Shown in pieces: positions 7,930 through 15,835 of a DNA stretch of 36,330 bases. The stretch is from CAVVVS01 sp963751355 (lineage in GTDB: Bacteria > Bacteroidota > Ignavibacteria > Ignavibacteriales > Ignavibacteriaceae): the NCBI GenBank assembly GCA_963751355.1, contig CAVVVS010000011.1:1-36330 (forward strand). The letters run 5' to 3'. The notes below the pieces were generated by a model. That model saw only the letters and a program-made list of their open reading frames with translations. It did not search any database and was not told the DNA's origin. Positions within the stretch are counted from its first letter, which is position 1; each line of letters starts with the position of its first letter. Both the position numbers and the translations under genes were made by a program.

Positions 7930-8111
7930 TATTTCACGTACCAAACCAATATAGATTAAGAGAACATTCACTGCTTAGTAGTGATAATGGCTATGGCAAT
8001 AACGGATTCCCCCTCAATAAGGGCTATGAAATAAGAGTGCAAGTATCAGATGGCGGATTAATAGAAACAGATACGCGTATGAATCGAATTATTCTAGAAT
8101 TGAGTACTTAA
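7929..8111 (+). pseudogene. Truncated small gene, possibly DUF7694-like
   Basis: This open frame begins right at the stop of the previous gene and reads HVPNQYRLREHSLLSSDNGY, then GNNGFPLNKGYEI and QVSDGG. The spacing of VPxxYR, SD..GNNG and SDG recalls the DUF7694 family from memory, in which a WEHVSVS-like segment should follow; here the frame changes character after SDGG and stops. There is no ATG: an ATA stands where a start would be expected after GAGG (7921-7924). The 3' end contains the third copy of the 15-18-bp repeat, suggesting truncation by an old insertion. Confidence 0.35.
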
Positions 8112-8929
8112 AAACTCACTCACCAAGCTGAATAAATTCTAATACTGAAATTCAACTATTATTTTATCATAAATCTCACACATGTTACTGAACTGCTCAA
8201 TATAATTGTGCAGAAATATGCCTTGTTTGAAGAAGGTTGACTTATTATGTATCAGAAAGTATTCGAGAAAAAAGATTACTACAGTAAAGACATCAATATA
8301 ACACCTATTAAAGGATAAGAGTCAAAAGGCACTAAAAATATCCGTCGAAGTTTTTTCAAAAAAAATCGTTATTGAATCTGTTCACAAGTCCATACTCCCG
8401 CATGCCCGTTCTTTGAACTGACTTGAATTCTAACATATGGTTAACTCTCTACAATAGAGAACTATATCTAACACCGATCATGGTTTTTCCGTAAGAATGT
8501 AAAACGGAATCCAGAAATTAATAATGTTTCCTCCTCTGCTCCAATCATGCAATATATGGCTGACCAACCCTAAATCATGTGGATACTAGTTAATCCAAGT
8601 AAGTTGACGACTGCAGCAAGGGGCAGTTCTGCAAAGAACAAATAGGAAAAAGTAAATTTTTAGGGTCGCAGATTGTATGGCCAATCCATCGAAAGCGATA
8701 TTCCTCAATAGGGGGATGTCAAATCCATCTTCTTAGAAGGTAGTGCCTTTTATCAATTCTACCGTAAATTTCCAACCACAATAATTCCAAATCAAACCCG
8801 GATTTAATTCATGTTCATGTTGTCCGTTGACTTCTAATACTGCTTGTAGAAAATATCTAAATATAAAGATATATTCTCTTTAAATTGAATTAACTGAATC
8901 ACATTTAATGATTTAATTTAGAGGGCAAA
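8112..8929. other. Decayed non-coding stretch
   Basis: No intact gene is seen. On the minus strand a start-less frame of about 50 codons (about 8735-8885) reads VLEVNGQHEHELNPGLIWNY, ending KGTTF; it looks like a protein remnant but I cannot name it. The rest gives only very short frames on both strands. No tRNA or repeat array was noticed. Confidence 0.4.
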
Positions 8930-9077
8930 ATGGATTTAAATACAGTGACTATTCAATCTGTGGTTGTTTTTTTCAGGTACTGCATTATATTTAATAGGTG
9001 GACAATATCTTATCTACAAAATTAAGAAATTATTGTTCAAAATATTTGTTTATTTTATGAAAGTTATTTTTAAATAG
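8930..9077 (+). pseudogene. Small membrane protein gene, frameshifted at a T7 run
   Basis: A good ribosome site (GAGGGC) precedes ATG 8930. The frame reads MDLNTVTIQSVVVF, then a run of seven T (8967-8973). Removing one T continues as SGTALYLIGGQYLIYKIKKL to a TAG at 9075-9077, giving about 48 residues: one transmembrane helix and a very basic tail. As written, the first frame ends soon after the run. It may be a real mutation, a homopolymer sequencing error, or slippage at the T7. No family is recognised. Confidence 0.45.
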
Positions 9078-9388
9078 TGCAGTATAAAATAATTTTTATT
9101 TTTACAAGCGATTTAATAGATTTATACTTAAAAATAAATTATCGACATTAAGTGTGTCCTAATTTATATCATAATTAAACTAACTTGTATGTACAAAATA
9201 ATTTGGGTAATTTTATTAAATTAGTCTTGGTAATGATTGTTTAATTGACCCCCTAAGTTATTTATCCCTAATCGGTTATCGTATAAGAAAAATCTATTAT
9301 GGGGCAAAATAAAATAATCTGATATGTCGAAACTTTAAAAATTGATTCGATAAAATATAATCATTGAAATAATTAAAAAGGGGAGAAT
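9078..9388. other. Intergenic region before the peroxiredoxin-biopterin operon
   Basis: No gene is seen in about 310 bases of very AT-rich sequence. It must hold the promoter of the seven-gene operon starting at 9389. I could not choose a single promoter with confidence. GGGGAG at 9379-9384 is a usable ribosome site for the first gene. Confidence 0.4.
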
Positions 9389-9862
9389 ATGTTTTTACAT
9401 GTTGGTGATAAAGCCCCGGATTTTACGTTATTAGACCAAAATGCAAATAGTGTTTCGCTGCACGATTTTAAAAATAAGAATGTTTTATTATTATTTTTCC
9501 CTTTTGCCAATTCTTCTGTCTGCACCCTTGAAATGTGTCTGATAAGGGATAATTTGGAACTGTTGAAAAAATTAAATACTGAAGTAATTGGTATCAGCGT
9601 CGATAGTCCTTATTCGCTCAAATTGTGGGCAGAAAAAAATAATTTTCAATTTTTATTGTTAAGCGATTTTAATAAAAAAGTTTCTGCTATGTATGACTCA
9701 TTGTATGAATTGTTGTCGTCAAAAAAATATGGATATGAAGGTGTTTGTAAGCGTTCAGTTTTTATAATTGATACTGACAGAATAATAAAGCATATTGAAT
9801 TTTGTGAAACGCCCGGTCATCACCCTAATTATGAAGAAATTATGAGGATATTGAAAAAATAA
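9389..9862 (+). CDS. Peroxiredoxin (AhpC/TSA family, AhpE-like)
   Basis: This 157-aa thioredoxin-fold peroxidase opens with VGDKAPDFTLLDQN. The active loop is FPFANSSVCTLEMC (residues 37-50): Cys45 is the peroxidatic cysteine and Cys50 may act as resolving cysteine. Ser stands where the family usually has the Thr of TxxC, a tolerated change. It should reduce hydroperoxides in the cytoplasm. It leads a run of same-strand genes and is followed after 3 bases by a rhodanese, with a second peroxiredoxin beyond, so a thiol-based redox role is likely. Confidence 0.92.
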   Translation: MFLHVGDKAPDFTLLDQNANSVSLHDFKNKNVLLLFFPFANSSVCTLEMCLIRDNLELLKKLNTEVIGISVDSPYSLKLWAEKNNFQFLLLSDFNKKVSAMYDSLYELLSSKKYGYEGVCKRSVFIIDTDRIIKHIEFCETPGHHPNYEEIMRILKK

Positions 9863-9865
9863 AGT

Positions 9866-10186
9866 ATGGTAAAAAACTTATCCGCCTCCGAAGTTAAAAC
9901 TATTATGTCATCAAAAAATAATATAAGGCTAATAGATGTCAGGGAAGAATGGGAATTTAACATTGCAAAAATTGAAAATGCAGAGTTGATGCCGCTGAGC
10001 ATTTTTATGTCATTCATTAACAATTTGAACAAAGATGATTCTTTAATTGTTTATTGTCATCATGGCGTGCGCAGTTTAAATGTGTGCAATTATCTTGTAC
10101 AAAATGATTTTCGTGATGTATCAAATTTAGATGGCGGCATAGATGCCTGGTCAAAGGAAGTTGACGGTTCTATTCCGCAATATTAA
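9866..10186 (+). CDS. Rhodanese-like sulfurtransferase
   Basis: A single rhodanese domain of 106 aa. RLIDVREEWEF (residues 21-31) is the usual CH2-like entry and CHHGVRS (64-70) is the active-site loop, with Cys64 as the persulfide-carrying residue and the Arg and Ser that shape the pocket. It probably moves sulfane sulfur between thiols in the cytoplasm. It lies 3 bases after one peroxiredoxin and about 40 before another, pointing to shared thiol or sulfur chemistry. The donor and acceptor cannot be read from sequence. Confidence 0.92.
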   Translation: MVKNLSASEVKTIMSSKNNIRLIDVREEWEFNIAKIENAELMPLSIFMSFINNLNKDDSLIVYCHHGVRSLNVCNYLVQNDFRDVSNLDGGIDAWSKEVDGSIPQY

Positions 10187-10216
10187 ATAATTATTTTTCA
10201 AAATAATTTTAAACTT

Positions 10217-10222
10217 AAGGAG
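10217..10222 (+). promoter_or_regulatory. Ribosome binding site deciding the bcp start
   Basis: AAGGAG lies 7 bases before ATG 10230 but only 1 base before the upstream in-frame ATG 10224, so translation should begin at 10230. Confidence 0.75.
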
Positions 10223-10229
10223 AATGAAT

Positions 10230-10688
10230 ATGTTGGAAGTTGGGAAAAAAGCTCCTGCTTTTAAATTAAAAAATCAGGATGGTAAGACAGTATCGCTAAG
10301 TGATTACAAAGGGAAAAATGTAATATTATATTTTTATCCGAAAGATAATACGTCTGGCTGCACTAAAGAGGCTTGTAATTTCAGGGATGAATTCCCAAAA
10401 TTTAAGAATCTAAATGCTGTTATTTTAGGGGTGAGCCCGGATTCGATTGAATCACATAAAAAATTTATAGAGAAATTCGATTTGCCGTTTACTTTATTAA
10501 GCGATGAGAAAAAAGAAGTTTTAGAAAAGTACGGAGTCTGGCAGGAAAAAAGTATGTACGGGAGAAAATATATGGGTGTGGTCAGAACTACGTATGTGAT
10601 CAATCCTGAAGGAAAAATCAAAAAAATCTTTAACAAAGTAAAAGTAGACGGACATAACAAAGAAGTTATGGAAGCAGTGAATAACTAA
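10230..10688 (+). CDS. bcp: Thioredoxin-dependent peroxiredoxin, Bcp/PrxQ type
   Basis: This 152-aa protein has the PrxQ signature YPKDNTSGCTKEACNFRD: peroxidatic Cys44 and resolving Cys49 five residues apart. The N-terminus VGKKAPAFKLKNQDGKTVSL is standard for the family, and the C-terminal GHNKEVMEAV is complete. It should reduce peroxides at the expense of thioredoxin. The start at 10230 follows from the AAGGAG placement. It sits just upstream of the pterin genes, in the same orientation and with a short gap, so it is probably co-transcribed with them. Confidence 0.95.
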   Translation: MLEVGKKAPAFKLKNQDGKTVSLSDYKGKNVILYFYPKDNTSGCTKEACNFRDEFPKFKNLNAVILGVSPDSIESHKKFIEKFDLPFTLLSDEKKEVLEKYGVWQEKSMYGRKYMGVVRTTYVINPEGKIKKIFNKVKVDGHNKEVMEAVNN

Positions 10689-10712
10689 ATTAAAATAAAG
10701 CGGAATATTTTT

Positions 10713-11120
10713 ATGGTATATGTTACCAGGCGTGAGGTTTTTTGCGCCGCTCACAGGTTATTTAATCCTAAGTTTACTGATAAAGAAAATGAAATAATTT
10801 ACGGCAAGTGCAGTAATCCTAATTGGCATGGTCATAATTATACCCTGGAGGTTGTGGTTGCCGGTGAGATTGATAAAGAAACCGGATATTTAATTGATCT
10901 AAAAAAATTGAAAGACATAATTCATAAAAATATTATCGATAAGGTCGATCATAAAAATATAAATGTTGAGACGAATTTTATGAGGAATATTATACCGACA
11001 ACAGAGAATTTAACAATTGCTATTTGGAATGAACTTGTGGATAAGATACCTAACGGCGAATTGTATTCCGTAAAATTATACGAGACGGAAAATAATTATT
11101 TTGAATATAAAGGAGAATAG
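10713..11120 (+). CDS. 6-pyruvoyl-tetrahydropterin synthase (PTPS/QueD family)
   Basis: The enzyme converts 7,8-dihydroneopterin triphosphate to 6-pyruvoyl-tetrahydropterin. Zinc ligands His14 (CAAHRL) and His39/His41 (NWHGHNY) are present, with catalytic Cys33 in GKCSNPNWHGHNY. The C-x5-HGH spacing is that of the eukaryotic/cyanobacterial PTPS type rather than the shorter queuosine-pathway QueD form. DHKNIN (residues 79-84) and ETEN near the C-terminus complete the set. At 135 aa it is full length. It is followed after 2 bases by folE and then two SDR genes, the expected neighbours for biopterin synthesis. A QueD role is less likely because no queC, queE or queF is near. Confidence 0.93.
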   Translation: MVYVTRREVFCAAHRLFNPKFTDKENEIIYGKCSNPNWHGHNYTLEVVVAGEIDKETGYLIDLKKLKDIIHKNIIDKVDHKNINVETNFMRNIIPTTENLTIAIWNELVDKIPNGELYSVKLYETENNYFEYKGE

Positions 11121-11122
11121 CT

Positions 11123-11692
11123 TTGGATTATCCTAAGGTGGAAAATTTAATTAAGGAATTATTGGAAGAAATTGGTGAAGATCCTGAAAGGGAGGGATTA
11201 TTGGACTCTCCTTCAAGAGTGGCAAAATCTTATAATTTCTTAACTTCAGGTTATACTAAGAATATTGATGAAGTACTAAACGGTGCCATCTTTAATGTAA
11301 AATATGATGAGATGGTACTTGTAAAAAACATAGATTTTTATAGTTTATGCGAACACCATATGCTGCCGTTTTACGGGAAAATACATGTTGCGTATATACC
11401 CGACGGCAAGATAGTCGGCTTGAGTAAAATACCTAGAATTGTAGAGGTATTTTCACGCAGGCTGCAAGTGCAGGAAAGAATGACTCAGCAAATAGCAGAT
11501 ACAATTAATCAATATTTACAGCCGCAAGGCGTTGCGGTAGTATCCGAAGCATTTCATATGTGTATGTTGATGCGCGGAGTCGAAAAGCAAAATTCTTCAG
11601 CAACTGCCAGTGCGGTTCACGGAACTTTTCAAGATGATGCAAGAACAAGAGCAGAATTTTTAAATTTGATACAAACCAAAACGTTATTATGA
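11123..11692 (+). CDS. folE: GTP cyclohydrolase I
   Basis: The enzyme makes 7,8-dihydroneopterin triphosphate from GTP, the first step of both folate and biopterin synthesis. The 189-aa sequence is complete: DPEREGLLDSPSRVAK near the N-terminus, SLCEHHMLPFYGK with zinc ligands Cys76 and His79, and FHMCMLMRGV with Cys147 as third ligand. The start is a TTG at 11123, chosen because AGGAG (11111-11115) lies 7 bases before it and no ATG occurs in register. Its stop overlaps the next ATG by 4 bases. Placement after PTPS suggests this copy feeds pterin cofactor synthesis. Confidence 0.96.
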   Translation: MDYPKVENLIKELLEEIGEDPEREGLLDSPSRVAKSYNFLTSGYTKNIDEVLNGAIFNVKYDEMVLVKNIDFYSLCEHHMLPFYGKIHVAYIPDGKIVGLSKIPRIVEVFSRRLQVQERMTQQIADTINQYLQPQGVAVVSEAFHMCMLMRGVEKQNSSATASAVHGTFQDDARTRAEFLNLIQTKTLL

Positions 11693-12402
11693 GTGAAAAG
11701 AAATCGGGAATCTGGATAACAGGTGCAAGTTCGGGAATAGGTCGTGCTGCTGCTGTGGAATTTGCTAAGGTCGGTACCGATGTATTCGTTTCTGCTAGAA
11801 GAATTACTGAACTGGAAAGGCTTAACAGGGAACTCAAAAAAGAAAAATTAGAAATTCAGCCTTATCCCTGTAATGTTGCTTCCGCAGTAAATGTAGATCA
11901 AACAGTAAAAAAAATAACTGCGGAGCATAATATCAATTGTTTGATTAATAATGCCGGGATAACTTCATTCAAAAAAGCGGAAGAAAATTCCATCCAGGAA
12001 ATTACCGATATTGTTAATACTAATCTTTTAGGCTCAATTTATACAATTAAATATTTGATCCCTCATATGATAGAGCAGGGGGGAGGAACCATAATAAATA
12101 TTTTGTCTGTAGTTACTAAAAAAGTATTTACGCACAGTAGTGCTTACGCAGCTTCAAAAATGGGATTGCTTGGTTATACCAATACTTTAAGAGAGGAAGT
12201 GAGAAAATATAATATTAAAATTATAAATATCATCCCGGGAGCTACCGATACACCAATGTGGTCGATGGATGTAAGAAAGGAAAATTCCGGGAACATGATG
12301 TCGAGCGAAGACATTGCTCGACTGCTGGTGTGGGTATATTTGCAGAAAGGAAATATGGTTACGGAGGAAATAGTACTTAAACCGATTACAGGAGATTTAT
12401 GA
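11689..12402 (+). CDS. Short-chain dehydrogenase/reductase (pterin operon, first)
   Basis: Classical SDR of 237 aa: TGASSGIG (residues 11-18) for nucleotide binding, NNAG (87-90), and catalytic Ser140, Tyr153 and Lys157 (YAASK). The position, overlapping folE by 4 bases and the next SDR by 4 bases, makes it a candidate sepiapterin reductase or 6-pyruvoyl-tetrahydropterin reductase acting after PTPS. SDR sequence alone does not fix substrate or stereochemistry, so the role is inferred from the operon. Arg-Arg after the second strand (SARR) is compatible with NADPH preference. Confidence 0.9.
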   Translation: MSEKKSGIWITGASSGIGRAAAVEFAKVGTDVFVSARRITELERLNRELKKEKLEIQPYPCNVASAVNVDQTVKKITAEHNINCLINNAGITSFKKAEENSIQEITDIVNTNLLGSIYTIKYLIPHMIEQGGGTIINILSVVTKKVFTHSSAYAASKMGLLGYTNTLREEVRKYNIKIINIIPGATDTPMWSMDVRKENSGNMMSSEDIARLLVWVYLQKGNMVTEEIVLKPITGDL

Positions 12403-13115
12403 TTAAGAATGAGCGGGATTTATCAATTGTTACGGGAGGCAACAGGGGAATAGGTAAGGGAATTGCACTTAGATTAGCTAAAGAAAATCATGATGTAATT
12501 ATATTCGGAAGAGATAAAGAGGCTTTAAAGGAAACAGAAAGCGAGATAAAAGATTTAGGAGTTCAGTGCGAATACTTTACCGGGGATGTTGCTGATGAAC
12601 ATTTTGTTAACGATTCGGTTCAGAAAATAATTGGTAAATACGGCAAGGTCGATCATTTAATTAACAATGCCGGAACAAGAGTTTTTAAAAAAGTAGTTGA
12701 TGCCACTCTTGATGATTTTAAAAAACAGATGAACCCGAATGTTTTCGGAGTGTTTAATTTTACGAAAGCAGTACTTCCTGGTATGATTTCCAGAAAGAGC
12801 GGATCTATAATTAATATTGGATCACTTGCCGGAAAAAATTCTTTCGTAACAGGGGCTATGTATTCCGCCACTAAACATGCGCTGCTAGGTTTTACTCGTT
12901 CTCTAATGCTGGAAGTACGCGAGTATAATATACGAACTGCAGTAATATGTCCGGGCTCTGTTGATACCGAATTCTTTTCCGGAACAAGCATGAAGCCCAA
13001 CAAAGATAAAATTCTGAAACCGGATGATATTGCCGAAACCGTAATAGCAATATTAAAACTGCCTGTTCATGCGTTGATCAGTGAAGTTGATATTAGACCT
13101 ACAAATCCAAAATAA
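12399..13115 (+). CDS. Short-chain dehydrogenase/reductase (pterin operon, second)
   Basis: Classical SDR of 238 aa: TGGNRGIG (12-19), NNAG (89-92), and catalytic Ser142, Tyr155 and Lys159 (YSATK). The residues after the second strand (FGRDK) fit NADPH. It overlaps the preceding SDR by 4 bases and ends the operon. It resembles its neighbour only at family level, so the two probably carry out different reductions, for example the two carbonyls of the pyruvoyl side chain, or one may act on another substrate. The sepiapterin reductase assignment is an inference. Confidence 0.9.
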   Translation: MIKNERDLSIVTGGNRGIGKGIALRLAKENHDVIIFGRDKEALKETESEIKDLGVQCEYFTGDVADEHFVNDSVQKIIGKYGKVDHLINNAGTRVFKKVVDATLDDFKKQMNPNVFGVFNFTKAVLPGMISRKSGSIINIGSLAGKNSFVTGAMYSATKHALLGFTRSLMLEVREYNIRTAVICPGSVDTEFFSGTSMKPNKDKILKPDDIAETVIAILKLPVHALISEVDIRPTNPK

Positions 13116-13179
13116 TAAATATTATTGATTTTCCGGTTTTTATTCCCTGCAACTTCGATTTCTTTATAATTATTATTGA

Positions 13180-15039
13180 TCAATTCTTAAAAATATCCTT
13201 CAGTTTATCTTTAATCAACCCTTTTTTTGCCTTTTCCAATTGGTCGTTCAATTCTTTCTTCTTGGTGTCTATTAATGCCAGATTTTCATTCACAAGTGCT
13301 TGATAAGAATCCAATTGTTTCTTTATATCTTCAACTTTCGCAGTATACAACTTTTCGAACTGAGCGCGTTTCTCGGATATTACAGCGTCGAACTTAGCTC
13401 GTAAATCATTCTGCAGTTTTGCAAATTCAGCTCCTAACACAGACATCATCTTTTTTGAAATTTGATCGTCAAGATCGGTTGCAAGTGCAACATCGAAAGG
13501 TCCTTTTGTATTCCACATCCTGAGATTAATGTAGAAACTATTTACTGAAGTCAAAACATTGCGAACTATTCTTTCGCCGATATTTTTTGGCGCTGACTGG
13601 AATTGTAATTTCACGTTTTTGAATTTAAAATCCAAATCGGAATCAAAACGGTTTCCGGGAACCGATATATTTACGGAAGTTGTCATCAACGCATCAGTGA
13701 TTTTTGTCGGTAAAAAACTACTTCTTCCCAGTTCAAATTGTCCAACCGGAATACCTGAAAGACTAATAGAATATTTGTCGTATGGGACCTTTTTTGTTCT
13801 GTCGAAAAGACCGGAAAACTTAAAACCTCGTTTGCCTTTTTGAATTCCTTCGAGGTTGACAGTTAACGGTAAACCTGTAATCGCCTGATTACTCGAAATA
13901 TTTTTAACTTCTCCGTGCGCACTGATAAAATTTGACGTATCGGCAATATCGGTACTGCCGGTAATTAAAATTTTCTTTATCCAAAACTTAGGATAACTTT
14001 GTTTGGAAGGGAAGCGGACATTTTGTCCTTCTAACCGTGGCGGCTTTTGTTCTTTTGGTTCCGGAGAATATTTCTTAATATTCGACCTTGCAAAATCTAC
14101 CCAGTATAAATATTTCATCGCACGATCATACATTTCACTGCCTGCCAATAATGAAGCAATTGAAGGGGCGTTTAAACTCGGTAGCTTTGCCATACTTTTC
14201 AACTTTTGAAAATCCGCTTTTACATAATCATCAATTGCTCCAACGGAAGAAGATAATGATTTTATATCCGATTGTACATCGTCTTTCCTTTTTGAAAATG
14301 ATTGCTTGATTTCATTTATACTTTTGACAGATTTATCGACTGTTGAAATTGCTGCAGTGATATTTTGAACATTATTTAAAGATGATGGATTTATTGCTTT
14401 CACGTTTTTTTGAATCTCAAGTAACTTTTGCTTCGATTCTTCAAAATCATTTTTAACCTGATTCCATTGATTGGTAACCTGTGTTACCTGCTGCTTTAAG
14501 GTATCAATTTGTTTTACTGTTTTAAAATCAAATGCTTTTATTAGACTATCAACATTAAATCCTTTTTTCAACCTGGAAACATCAAAAATCGGTGTTTGGG
14601 CTACTGTTTTCTGCAGAGCATCTTTTGCCTGCTGTGTGAAGGAATTTTGCGCGGTTGTGAAAACAGATTTGCTCCCTTTTTGTGACGGCAGTGCTCCGCT
14701 TGTTGTTCTTTTATTCCCAATAATAAGATCGTGCATCTCCATTGTATTAATAATATATTTACCGCGCAGCAATTGTCCTAAGTCCATTGAGAATTTTACT
14801 TCACCGGTTTGAAAAATATTTCTCCACGGATCACGCGGATTTGCAACTTGAATTTTTGCCCAATCAAGTCCTATGGGAATTAGATGAATATGCAGATTAT
14901 TTATTTCTACTTTTGCACCGACAATATTTTCGCCGGCGGTTTCCAATCCGGATTCAACCCAGCCGTCGATAAAAATATAAACTATGATAATTAAGACTGC
15001 CAGGGGGATCAAAGCGAATAAAATAAATTTCTTTCTCAT
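13180..15039 (-). CDS. TIGR03545-type envelope protein (AsmA-like), 619 aa
   Basis: One N-terminal transmembrane helix (about residues 5-25, FILFALIPLAVLIIIVYIF) anchors a large exported domain. The segment after it, VGAKVEINNLHIHLIPIG, is the AsmA-like start seen in the TIGR03545 family. The middle (about 130-290) and the end (about 520-615) are long coiled coils rich in Lys, Gln and Asp. Its ATG overlaps the stop of the upstream TIGR03546-type gene by 4 bases, and these two families are commonly paired. The family is not functionally characterised; lipid or envelope transport is a guess from the AsmA-like part. Confidence 0.82.
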   Translation of the reverse strand: MRKKFILFALIPLAVLIIIVYIFIDGWVESGLETAGENIVGAKVEINNLHIHLIPIGLDWAKIQVANPRDPWRNIFQTGEVKFSMDLGQLLRGKYIINTMEMHDLIIGNKRTTSGALPSQKGSKSVFTTAQNSFTQQAKDALQKTVAQTPIFDVSRLKKGFNVDSLIKAFDFKTVKQIDTLKQQVTQVTNQWNQVKNDFEESKQKLLEIQKNVKAINPSSLNNVQNITAAISTVDKSVKSINEIKQSFSKRKDDVQSDIKSLSSSVGAIDDYVKADFQKLKSMAKLPSLNAPSIASLLAGSEMYDRAMKYLYWVDFARSNIKKYSPEPKEQKPPRLEGQNVRFPSKQSYPKFWIKKILITGSTDIADTSNFISAHGEVKNISSNQAITGLPLTVNLEGIQKGKRGFKFSGLFDRTKKVPYDKYSISLSGIPVGQFELGRSSFLPTKITDALMTTSVNISVPGNRFDSDLDFKFKNVKLQFQSAPKNIGERIVRNVLTSVNSFYINLRMWNTKGPFDVALATDLDDQISKKMMSVLGAEFAKLQNDLRAKFDAVISEKRAQFEKLYTAKVEDIKKQLDSYQALVNENLALIDTKKKELNDQLEKAKKGLIKDKLKDIFKN

Positions 15040-15566
15040 CTTAATCCTCCAAGATCTCTTATCTTTGTGTACATTTTGACAAACTTACTTTGTTTAATTA
15101 CCTGGTAAATTTTCCACTTCTCAACTTTACTTCCTATGTGAGTCCGATAACGAATGACAAAAGTTTTCATACCGAAAAATATGGGAATCGTCAATATAAG
15201 CGCCGCAACAAAACTGCCCATCACAATAGTATTATTGAATCGAGTCAACGGAGCAATCGGTGCATTGTATAAGGAAGTATAAAAATCCTTTAAAGACGGA
15301 ATTTGTGTTAATAATAAATAACCGAATGAGTGGAAAAGAGGATCCAGTAAATATGCAATCAAACTAAAAAGAGTAAAAGCTAAGATTGCAGATGAAAGAT
15401 TTACATTTATTATAAGAATGATTAACCAAATTACGATGCCTTGCAGAGTTAATACCGGCGAAAGACCTACAATTGCACCTAAGGCAAACCCGCCTGCAAT
15501 TTGTACAGGAGTTTGTCCTTCACGTAAAATTTTTATAAAATCTTTTAAGATTTTCAACCAAAACAT
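15036..15566 (-). CDS. TIGR03546/DUF2062-type membrane protein
   Basis: A 176-aa inner-membrane protein with four or so hydrophobic segments. The N-terminal FIKILREGQTPVQIAGGFALG, followed by GLSPVLTLQG, is the family hallmark. It is coupled by a 4-base overlap to the large TIGR03545-type gene downstream, with which it probably forms a membrane complex. No catalytic residues are apparent and no function is known for the family. Confidence 0.85.
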   Translation of the reverse strand: MFWLKILKDFIKILREGQTPVQIAGGFALGAIVGLSPVLTLQGIVIWLIILIINVNLSSAILAFTLFSLIAYLLDPLFHSFGYLLLTQIPSLKDFYTSLYNAPIAPLTRFNNTIVMGSFVAALILTIPIFFGMKTFVIRYRTHIGSKVEKWKIYQVIKQSKFVKMYTKIRDLGGLR

Positions 15567-15801
15567 GGAACTCCTCTCATTTTGTTGGTAGGGAACAAAG
15601 GCCTAATATTAAAATAGATTATAATATTTCAAGATTCAAGAATAATTATCTTTATCGATGAGTTATAGAATCTTCTTGAGTCATGAAATAATTAGTAATT
15701 ATGATACGGTATATCGACTAAAAATTTGTTAAACAATTAAGATTTTTTTTAATGCGGAGAAGTGTAAATTTATTTTGATATGAAATAATTAATTTTTTGA
15801 T

Positions 15802-15827
15802 AAAAAAAGCCGGGTAAAAACCCGGCT
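15802..15827 (-). terminator. Rho-independent terminator of the Met-rich Spy-like gene
   Basis: Stem AGCCGGGT/ACCCGGCT with a 4-base loop, followed on the minus strand by a run of seven T. It lies 8 bases past the stop codon at 15836. The remaining sequence up to 15566 shows no gene. Confidence 0.9.
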
Positions 15828-15835
15828 AATAATAC

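Noticed and set aside
8180..8320. 24-codon frame starting at ATG 8248 with a weak upstream purine stretch
   Set aside because: It is too short, with no recognisable feature, in a decayed region.
10713..11120. QueD (queuosine pathway) for the PTPS gene
   Set aside because: The C-x5-HGH spacing and the folE and SDR neighbours favour biopterin-type PTPS, and no other queuosine gene is nearby.
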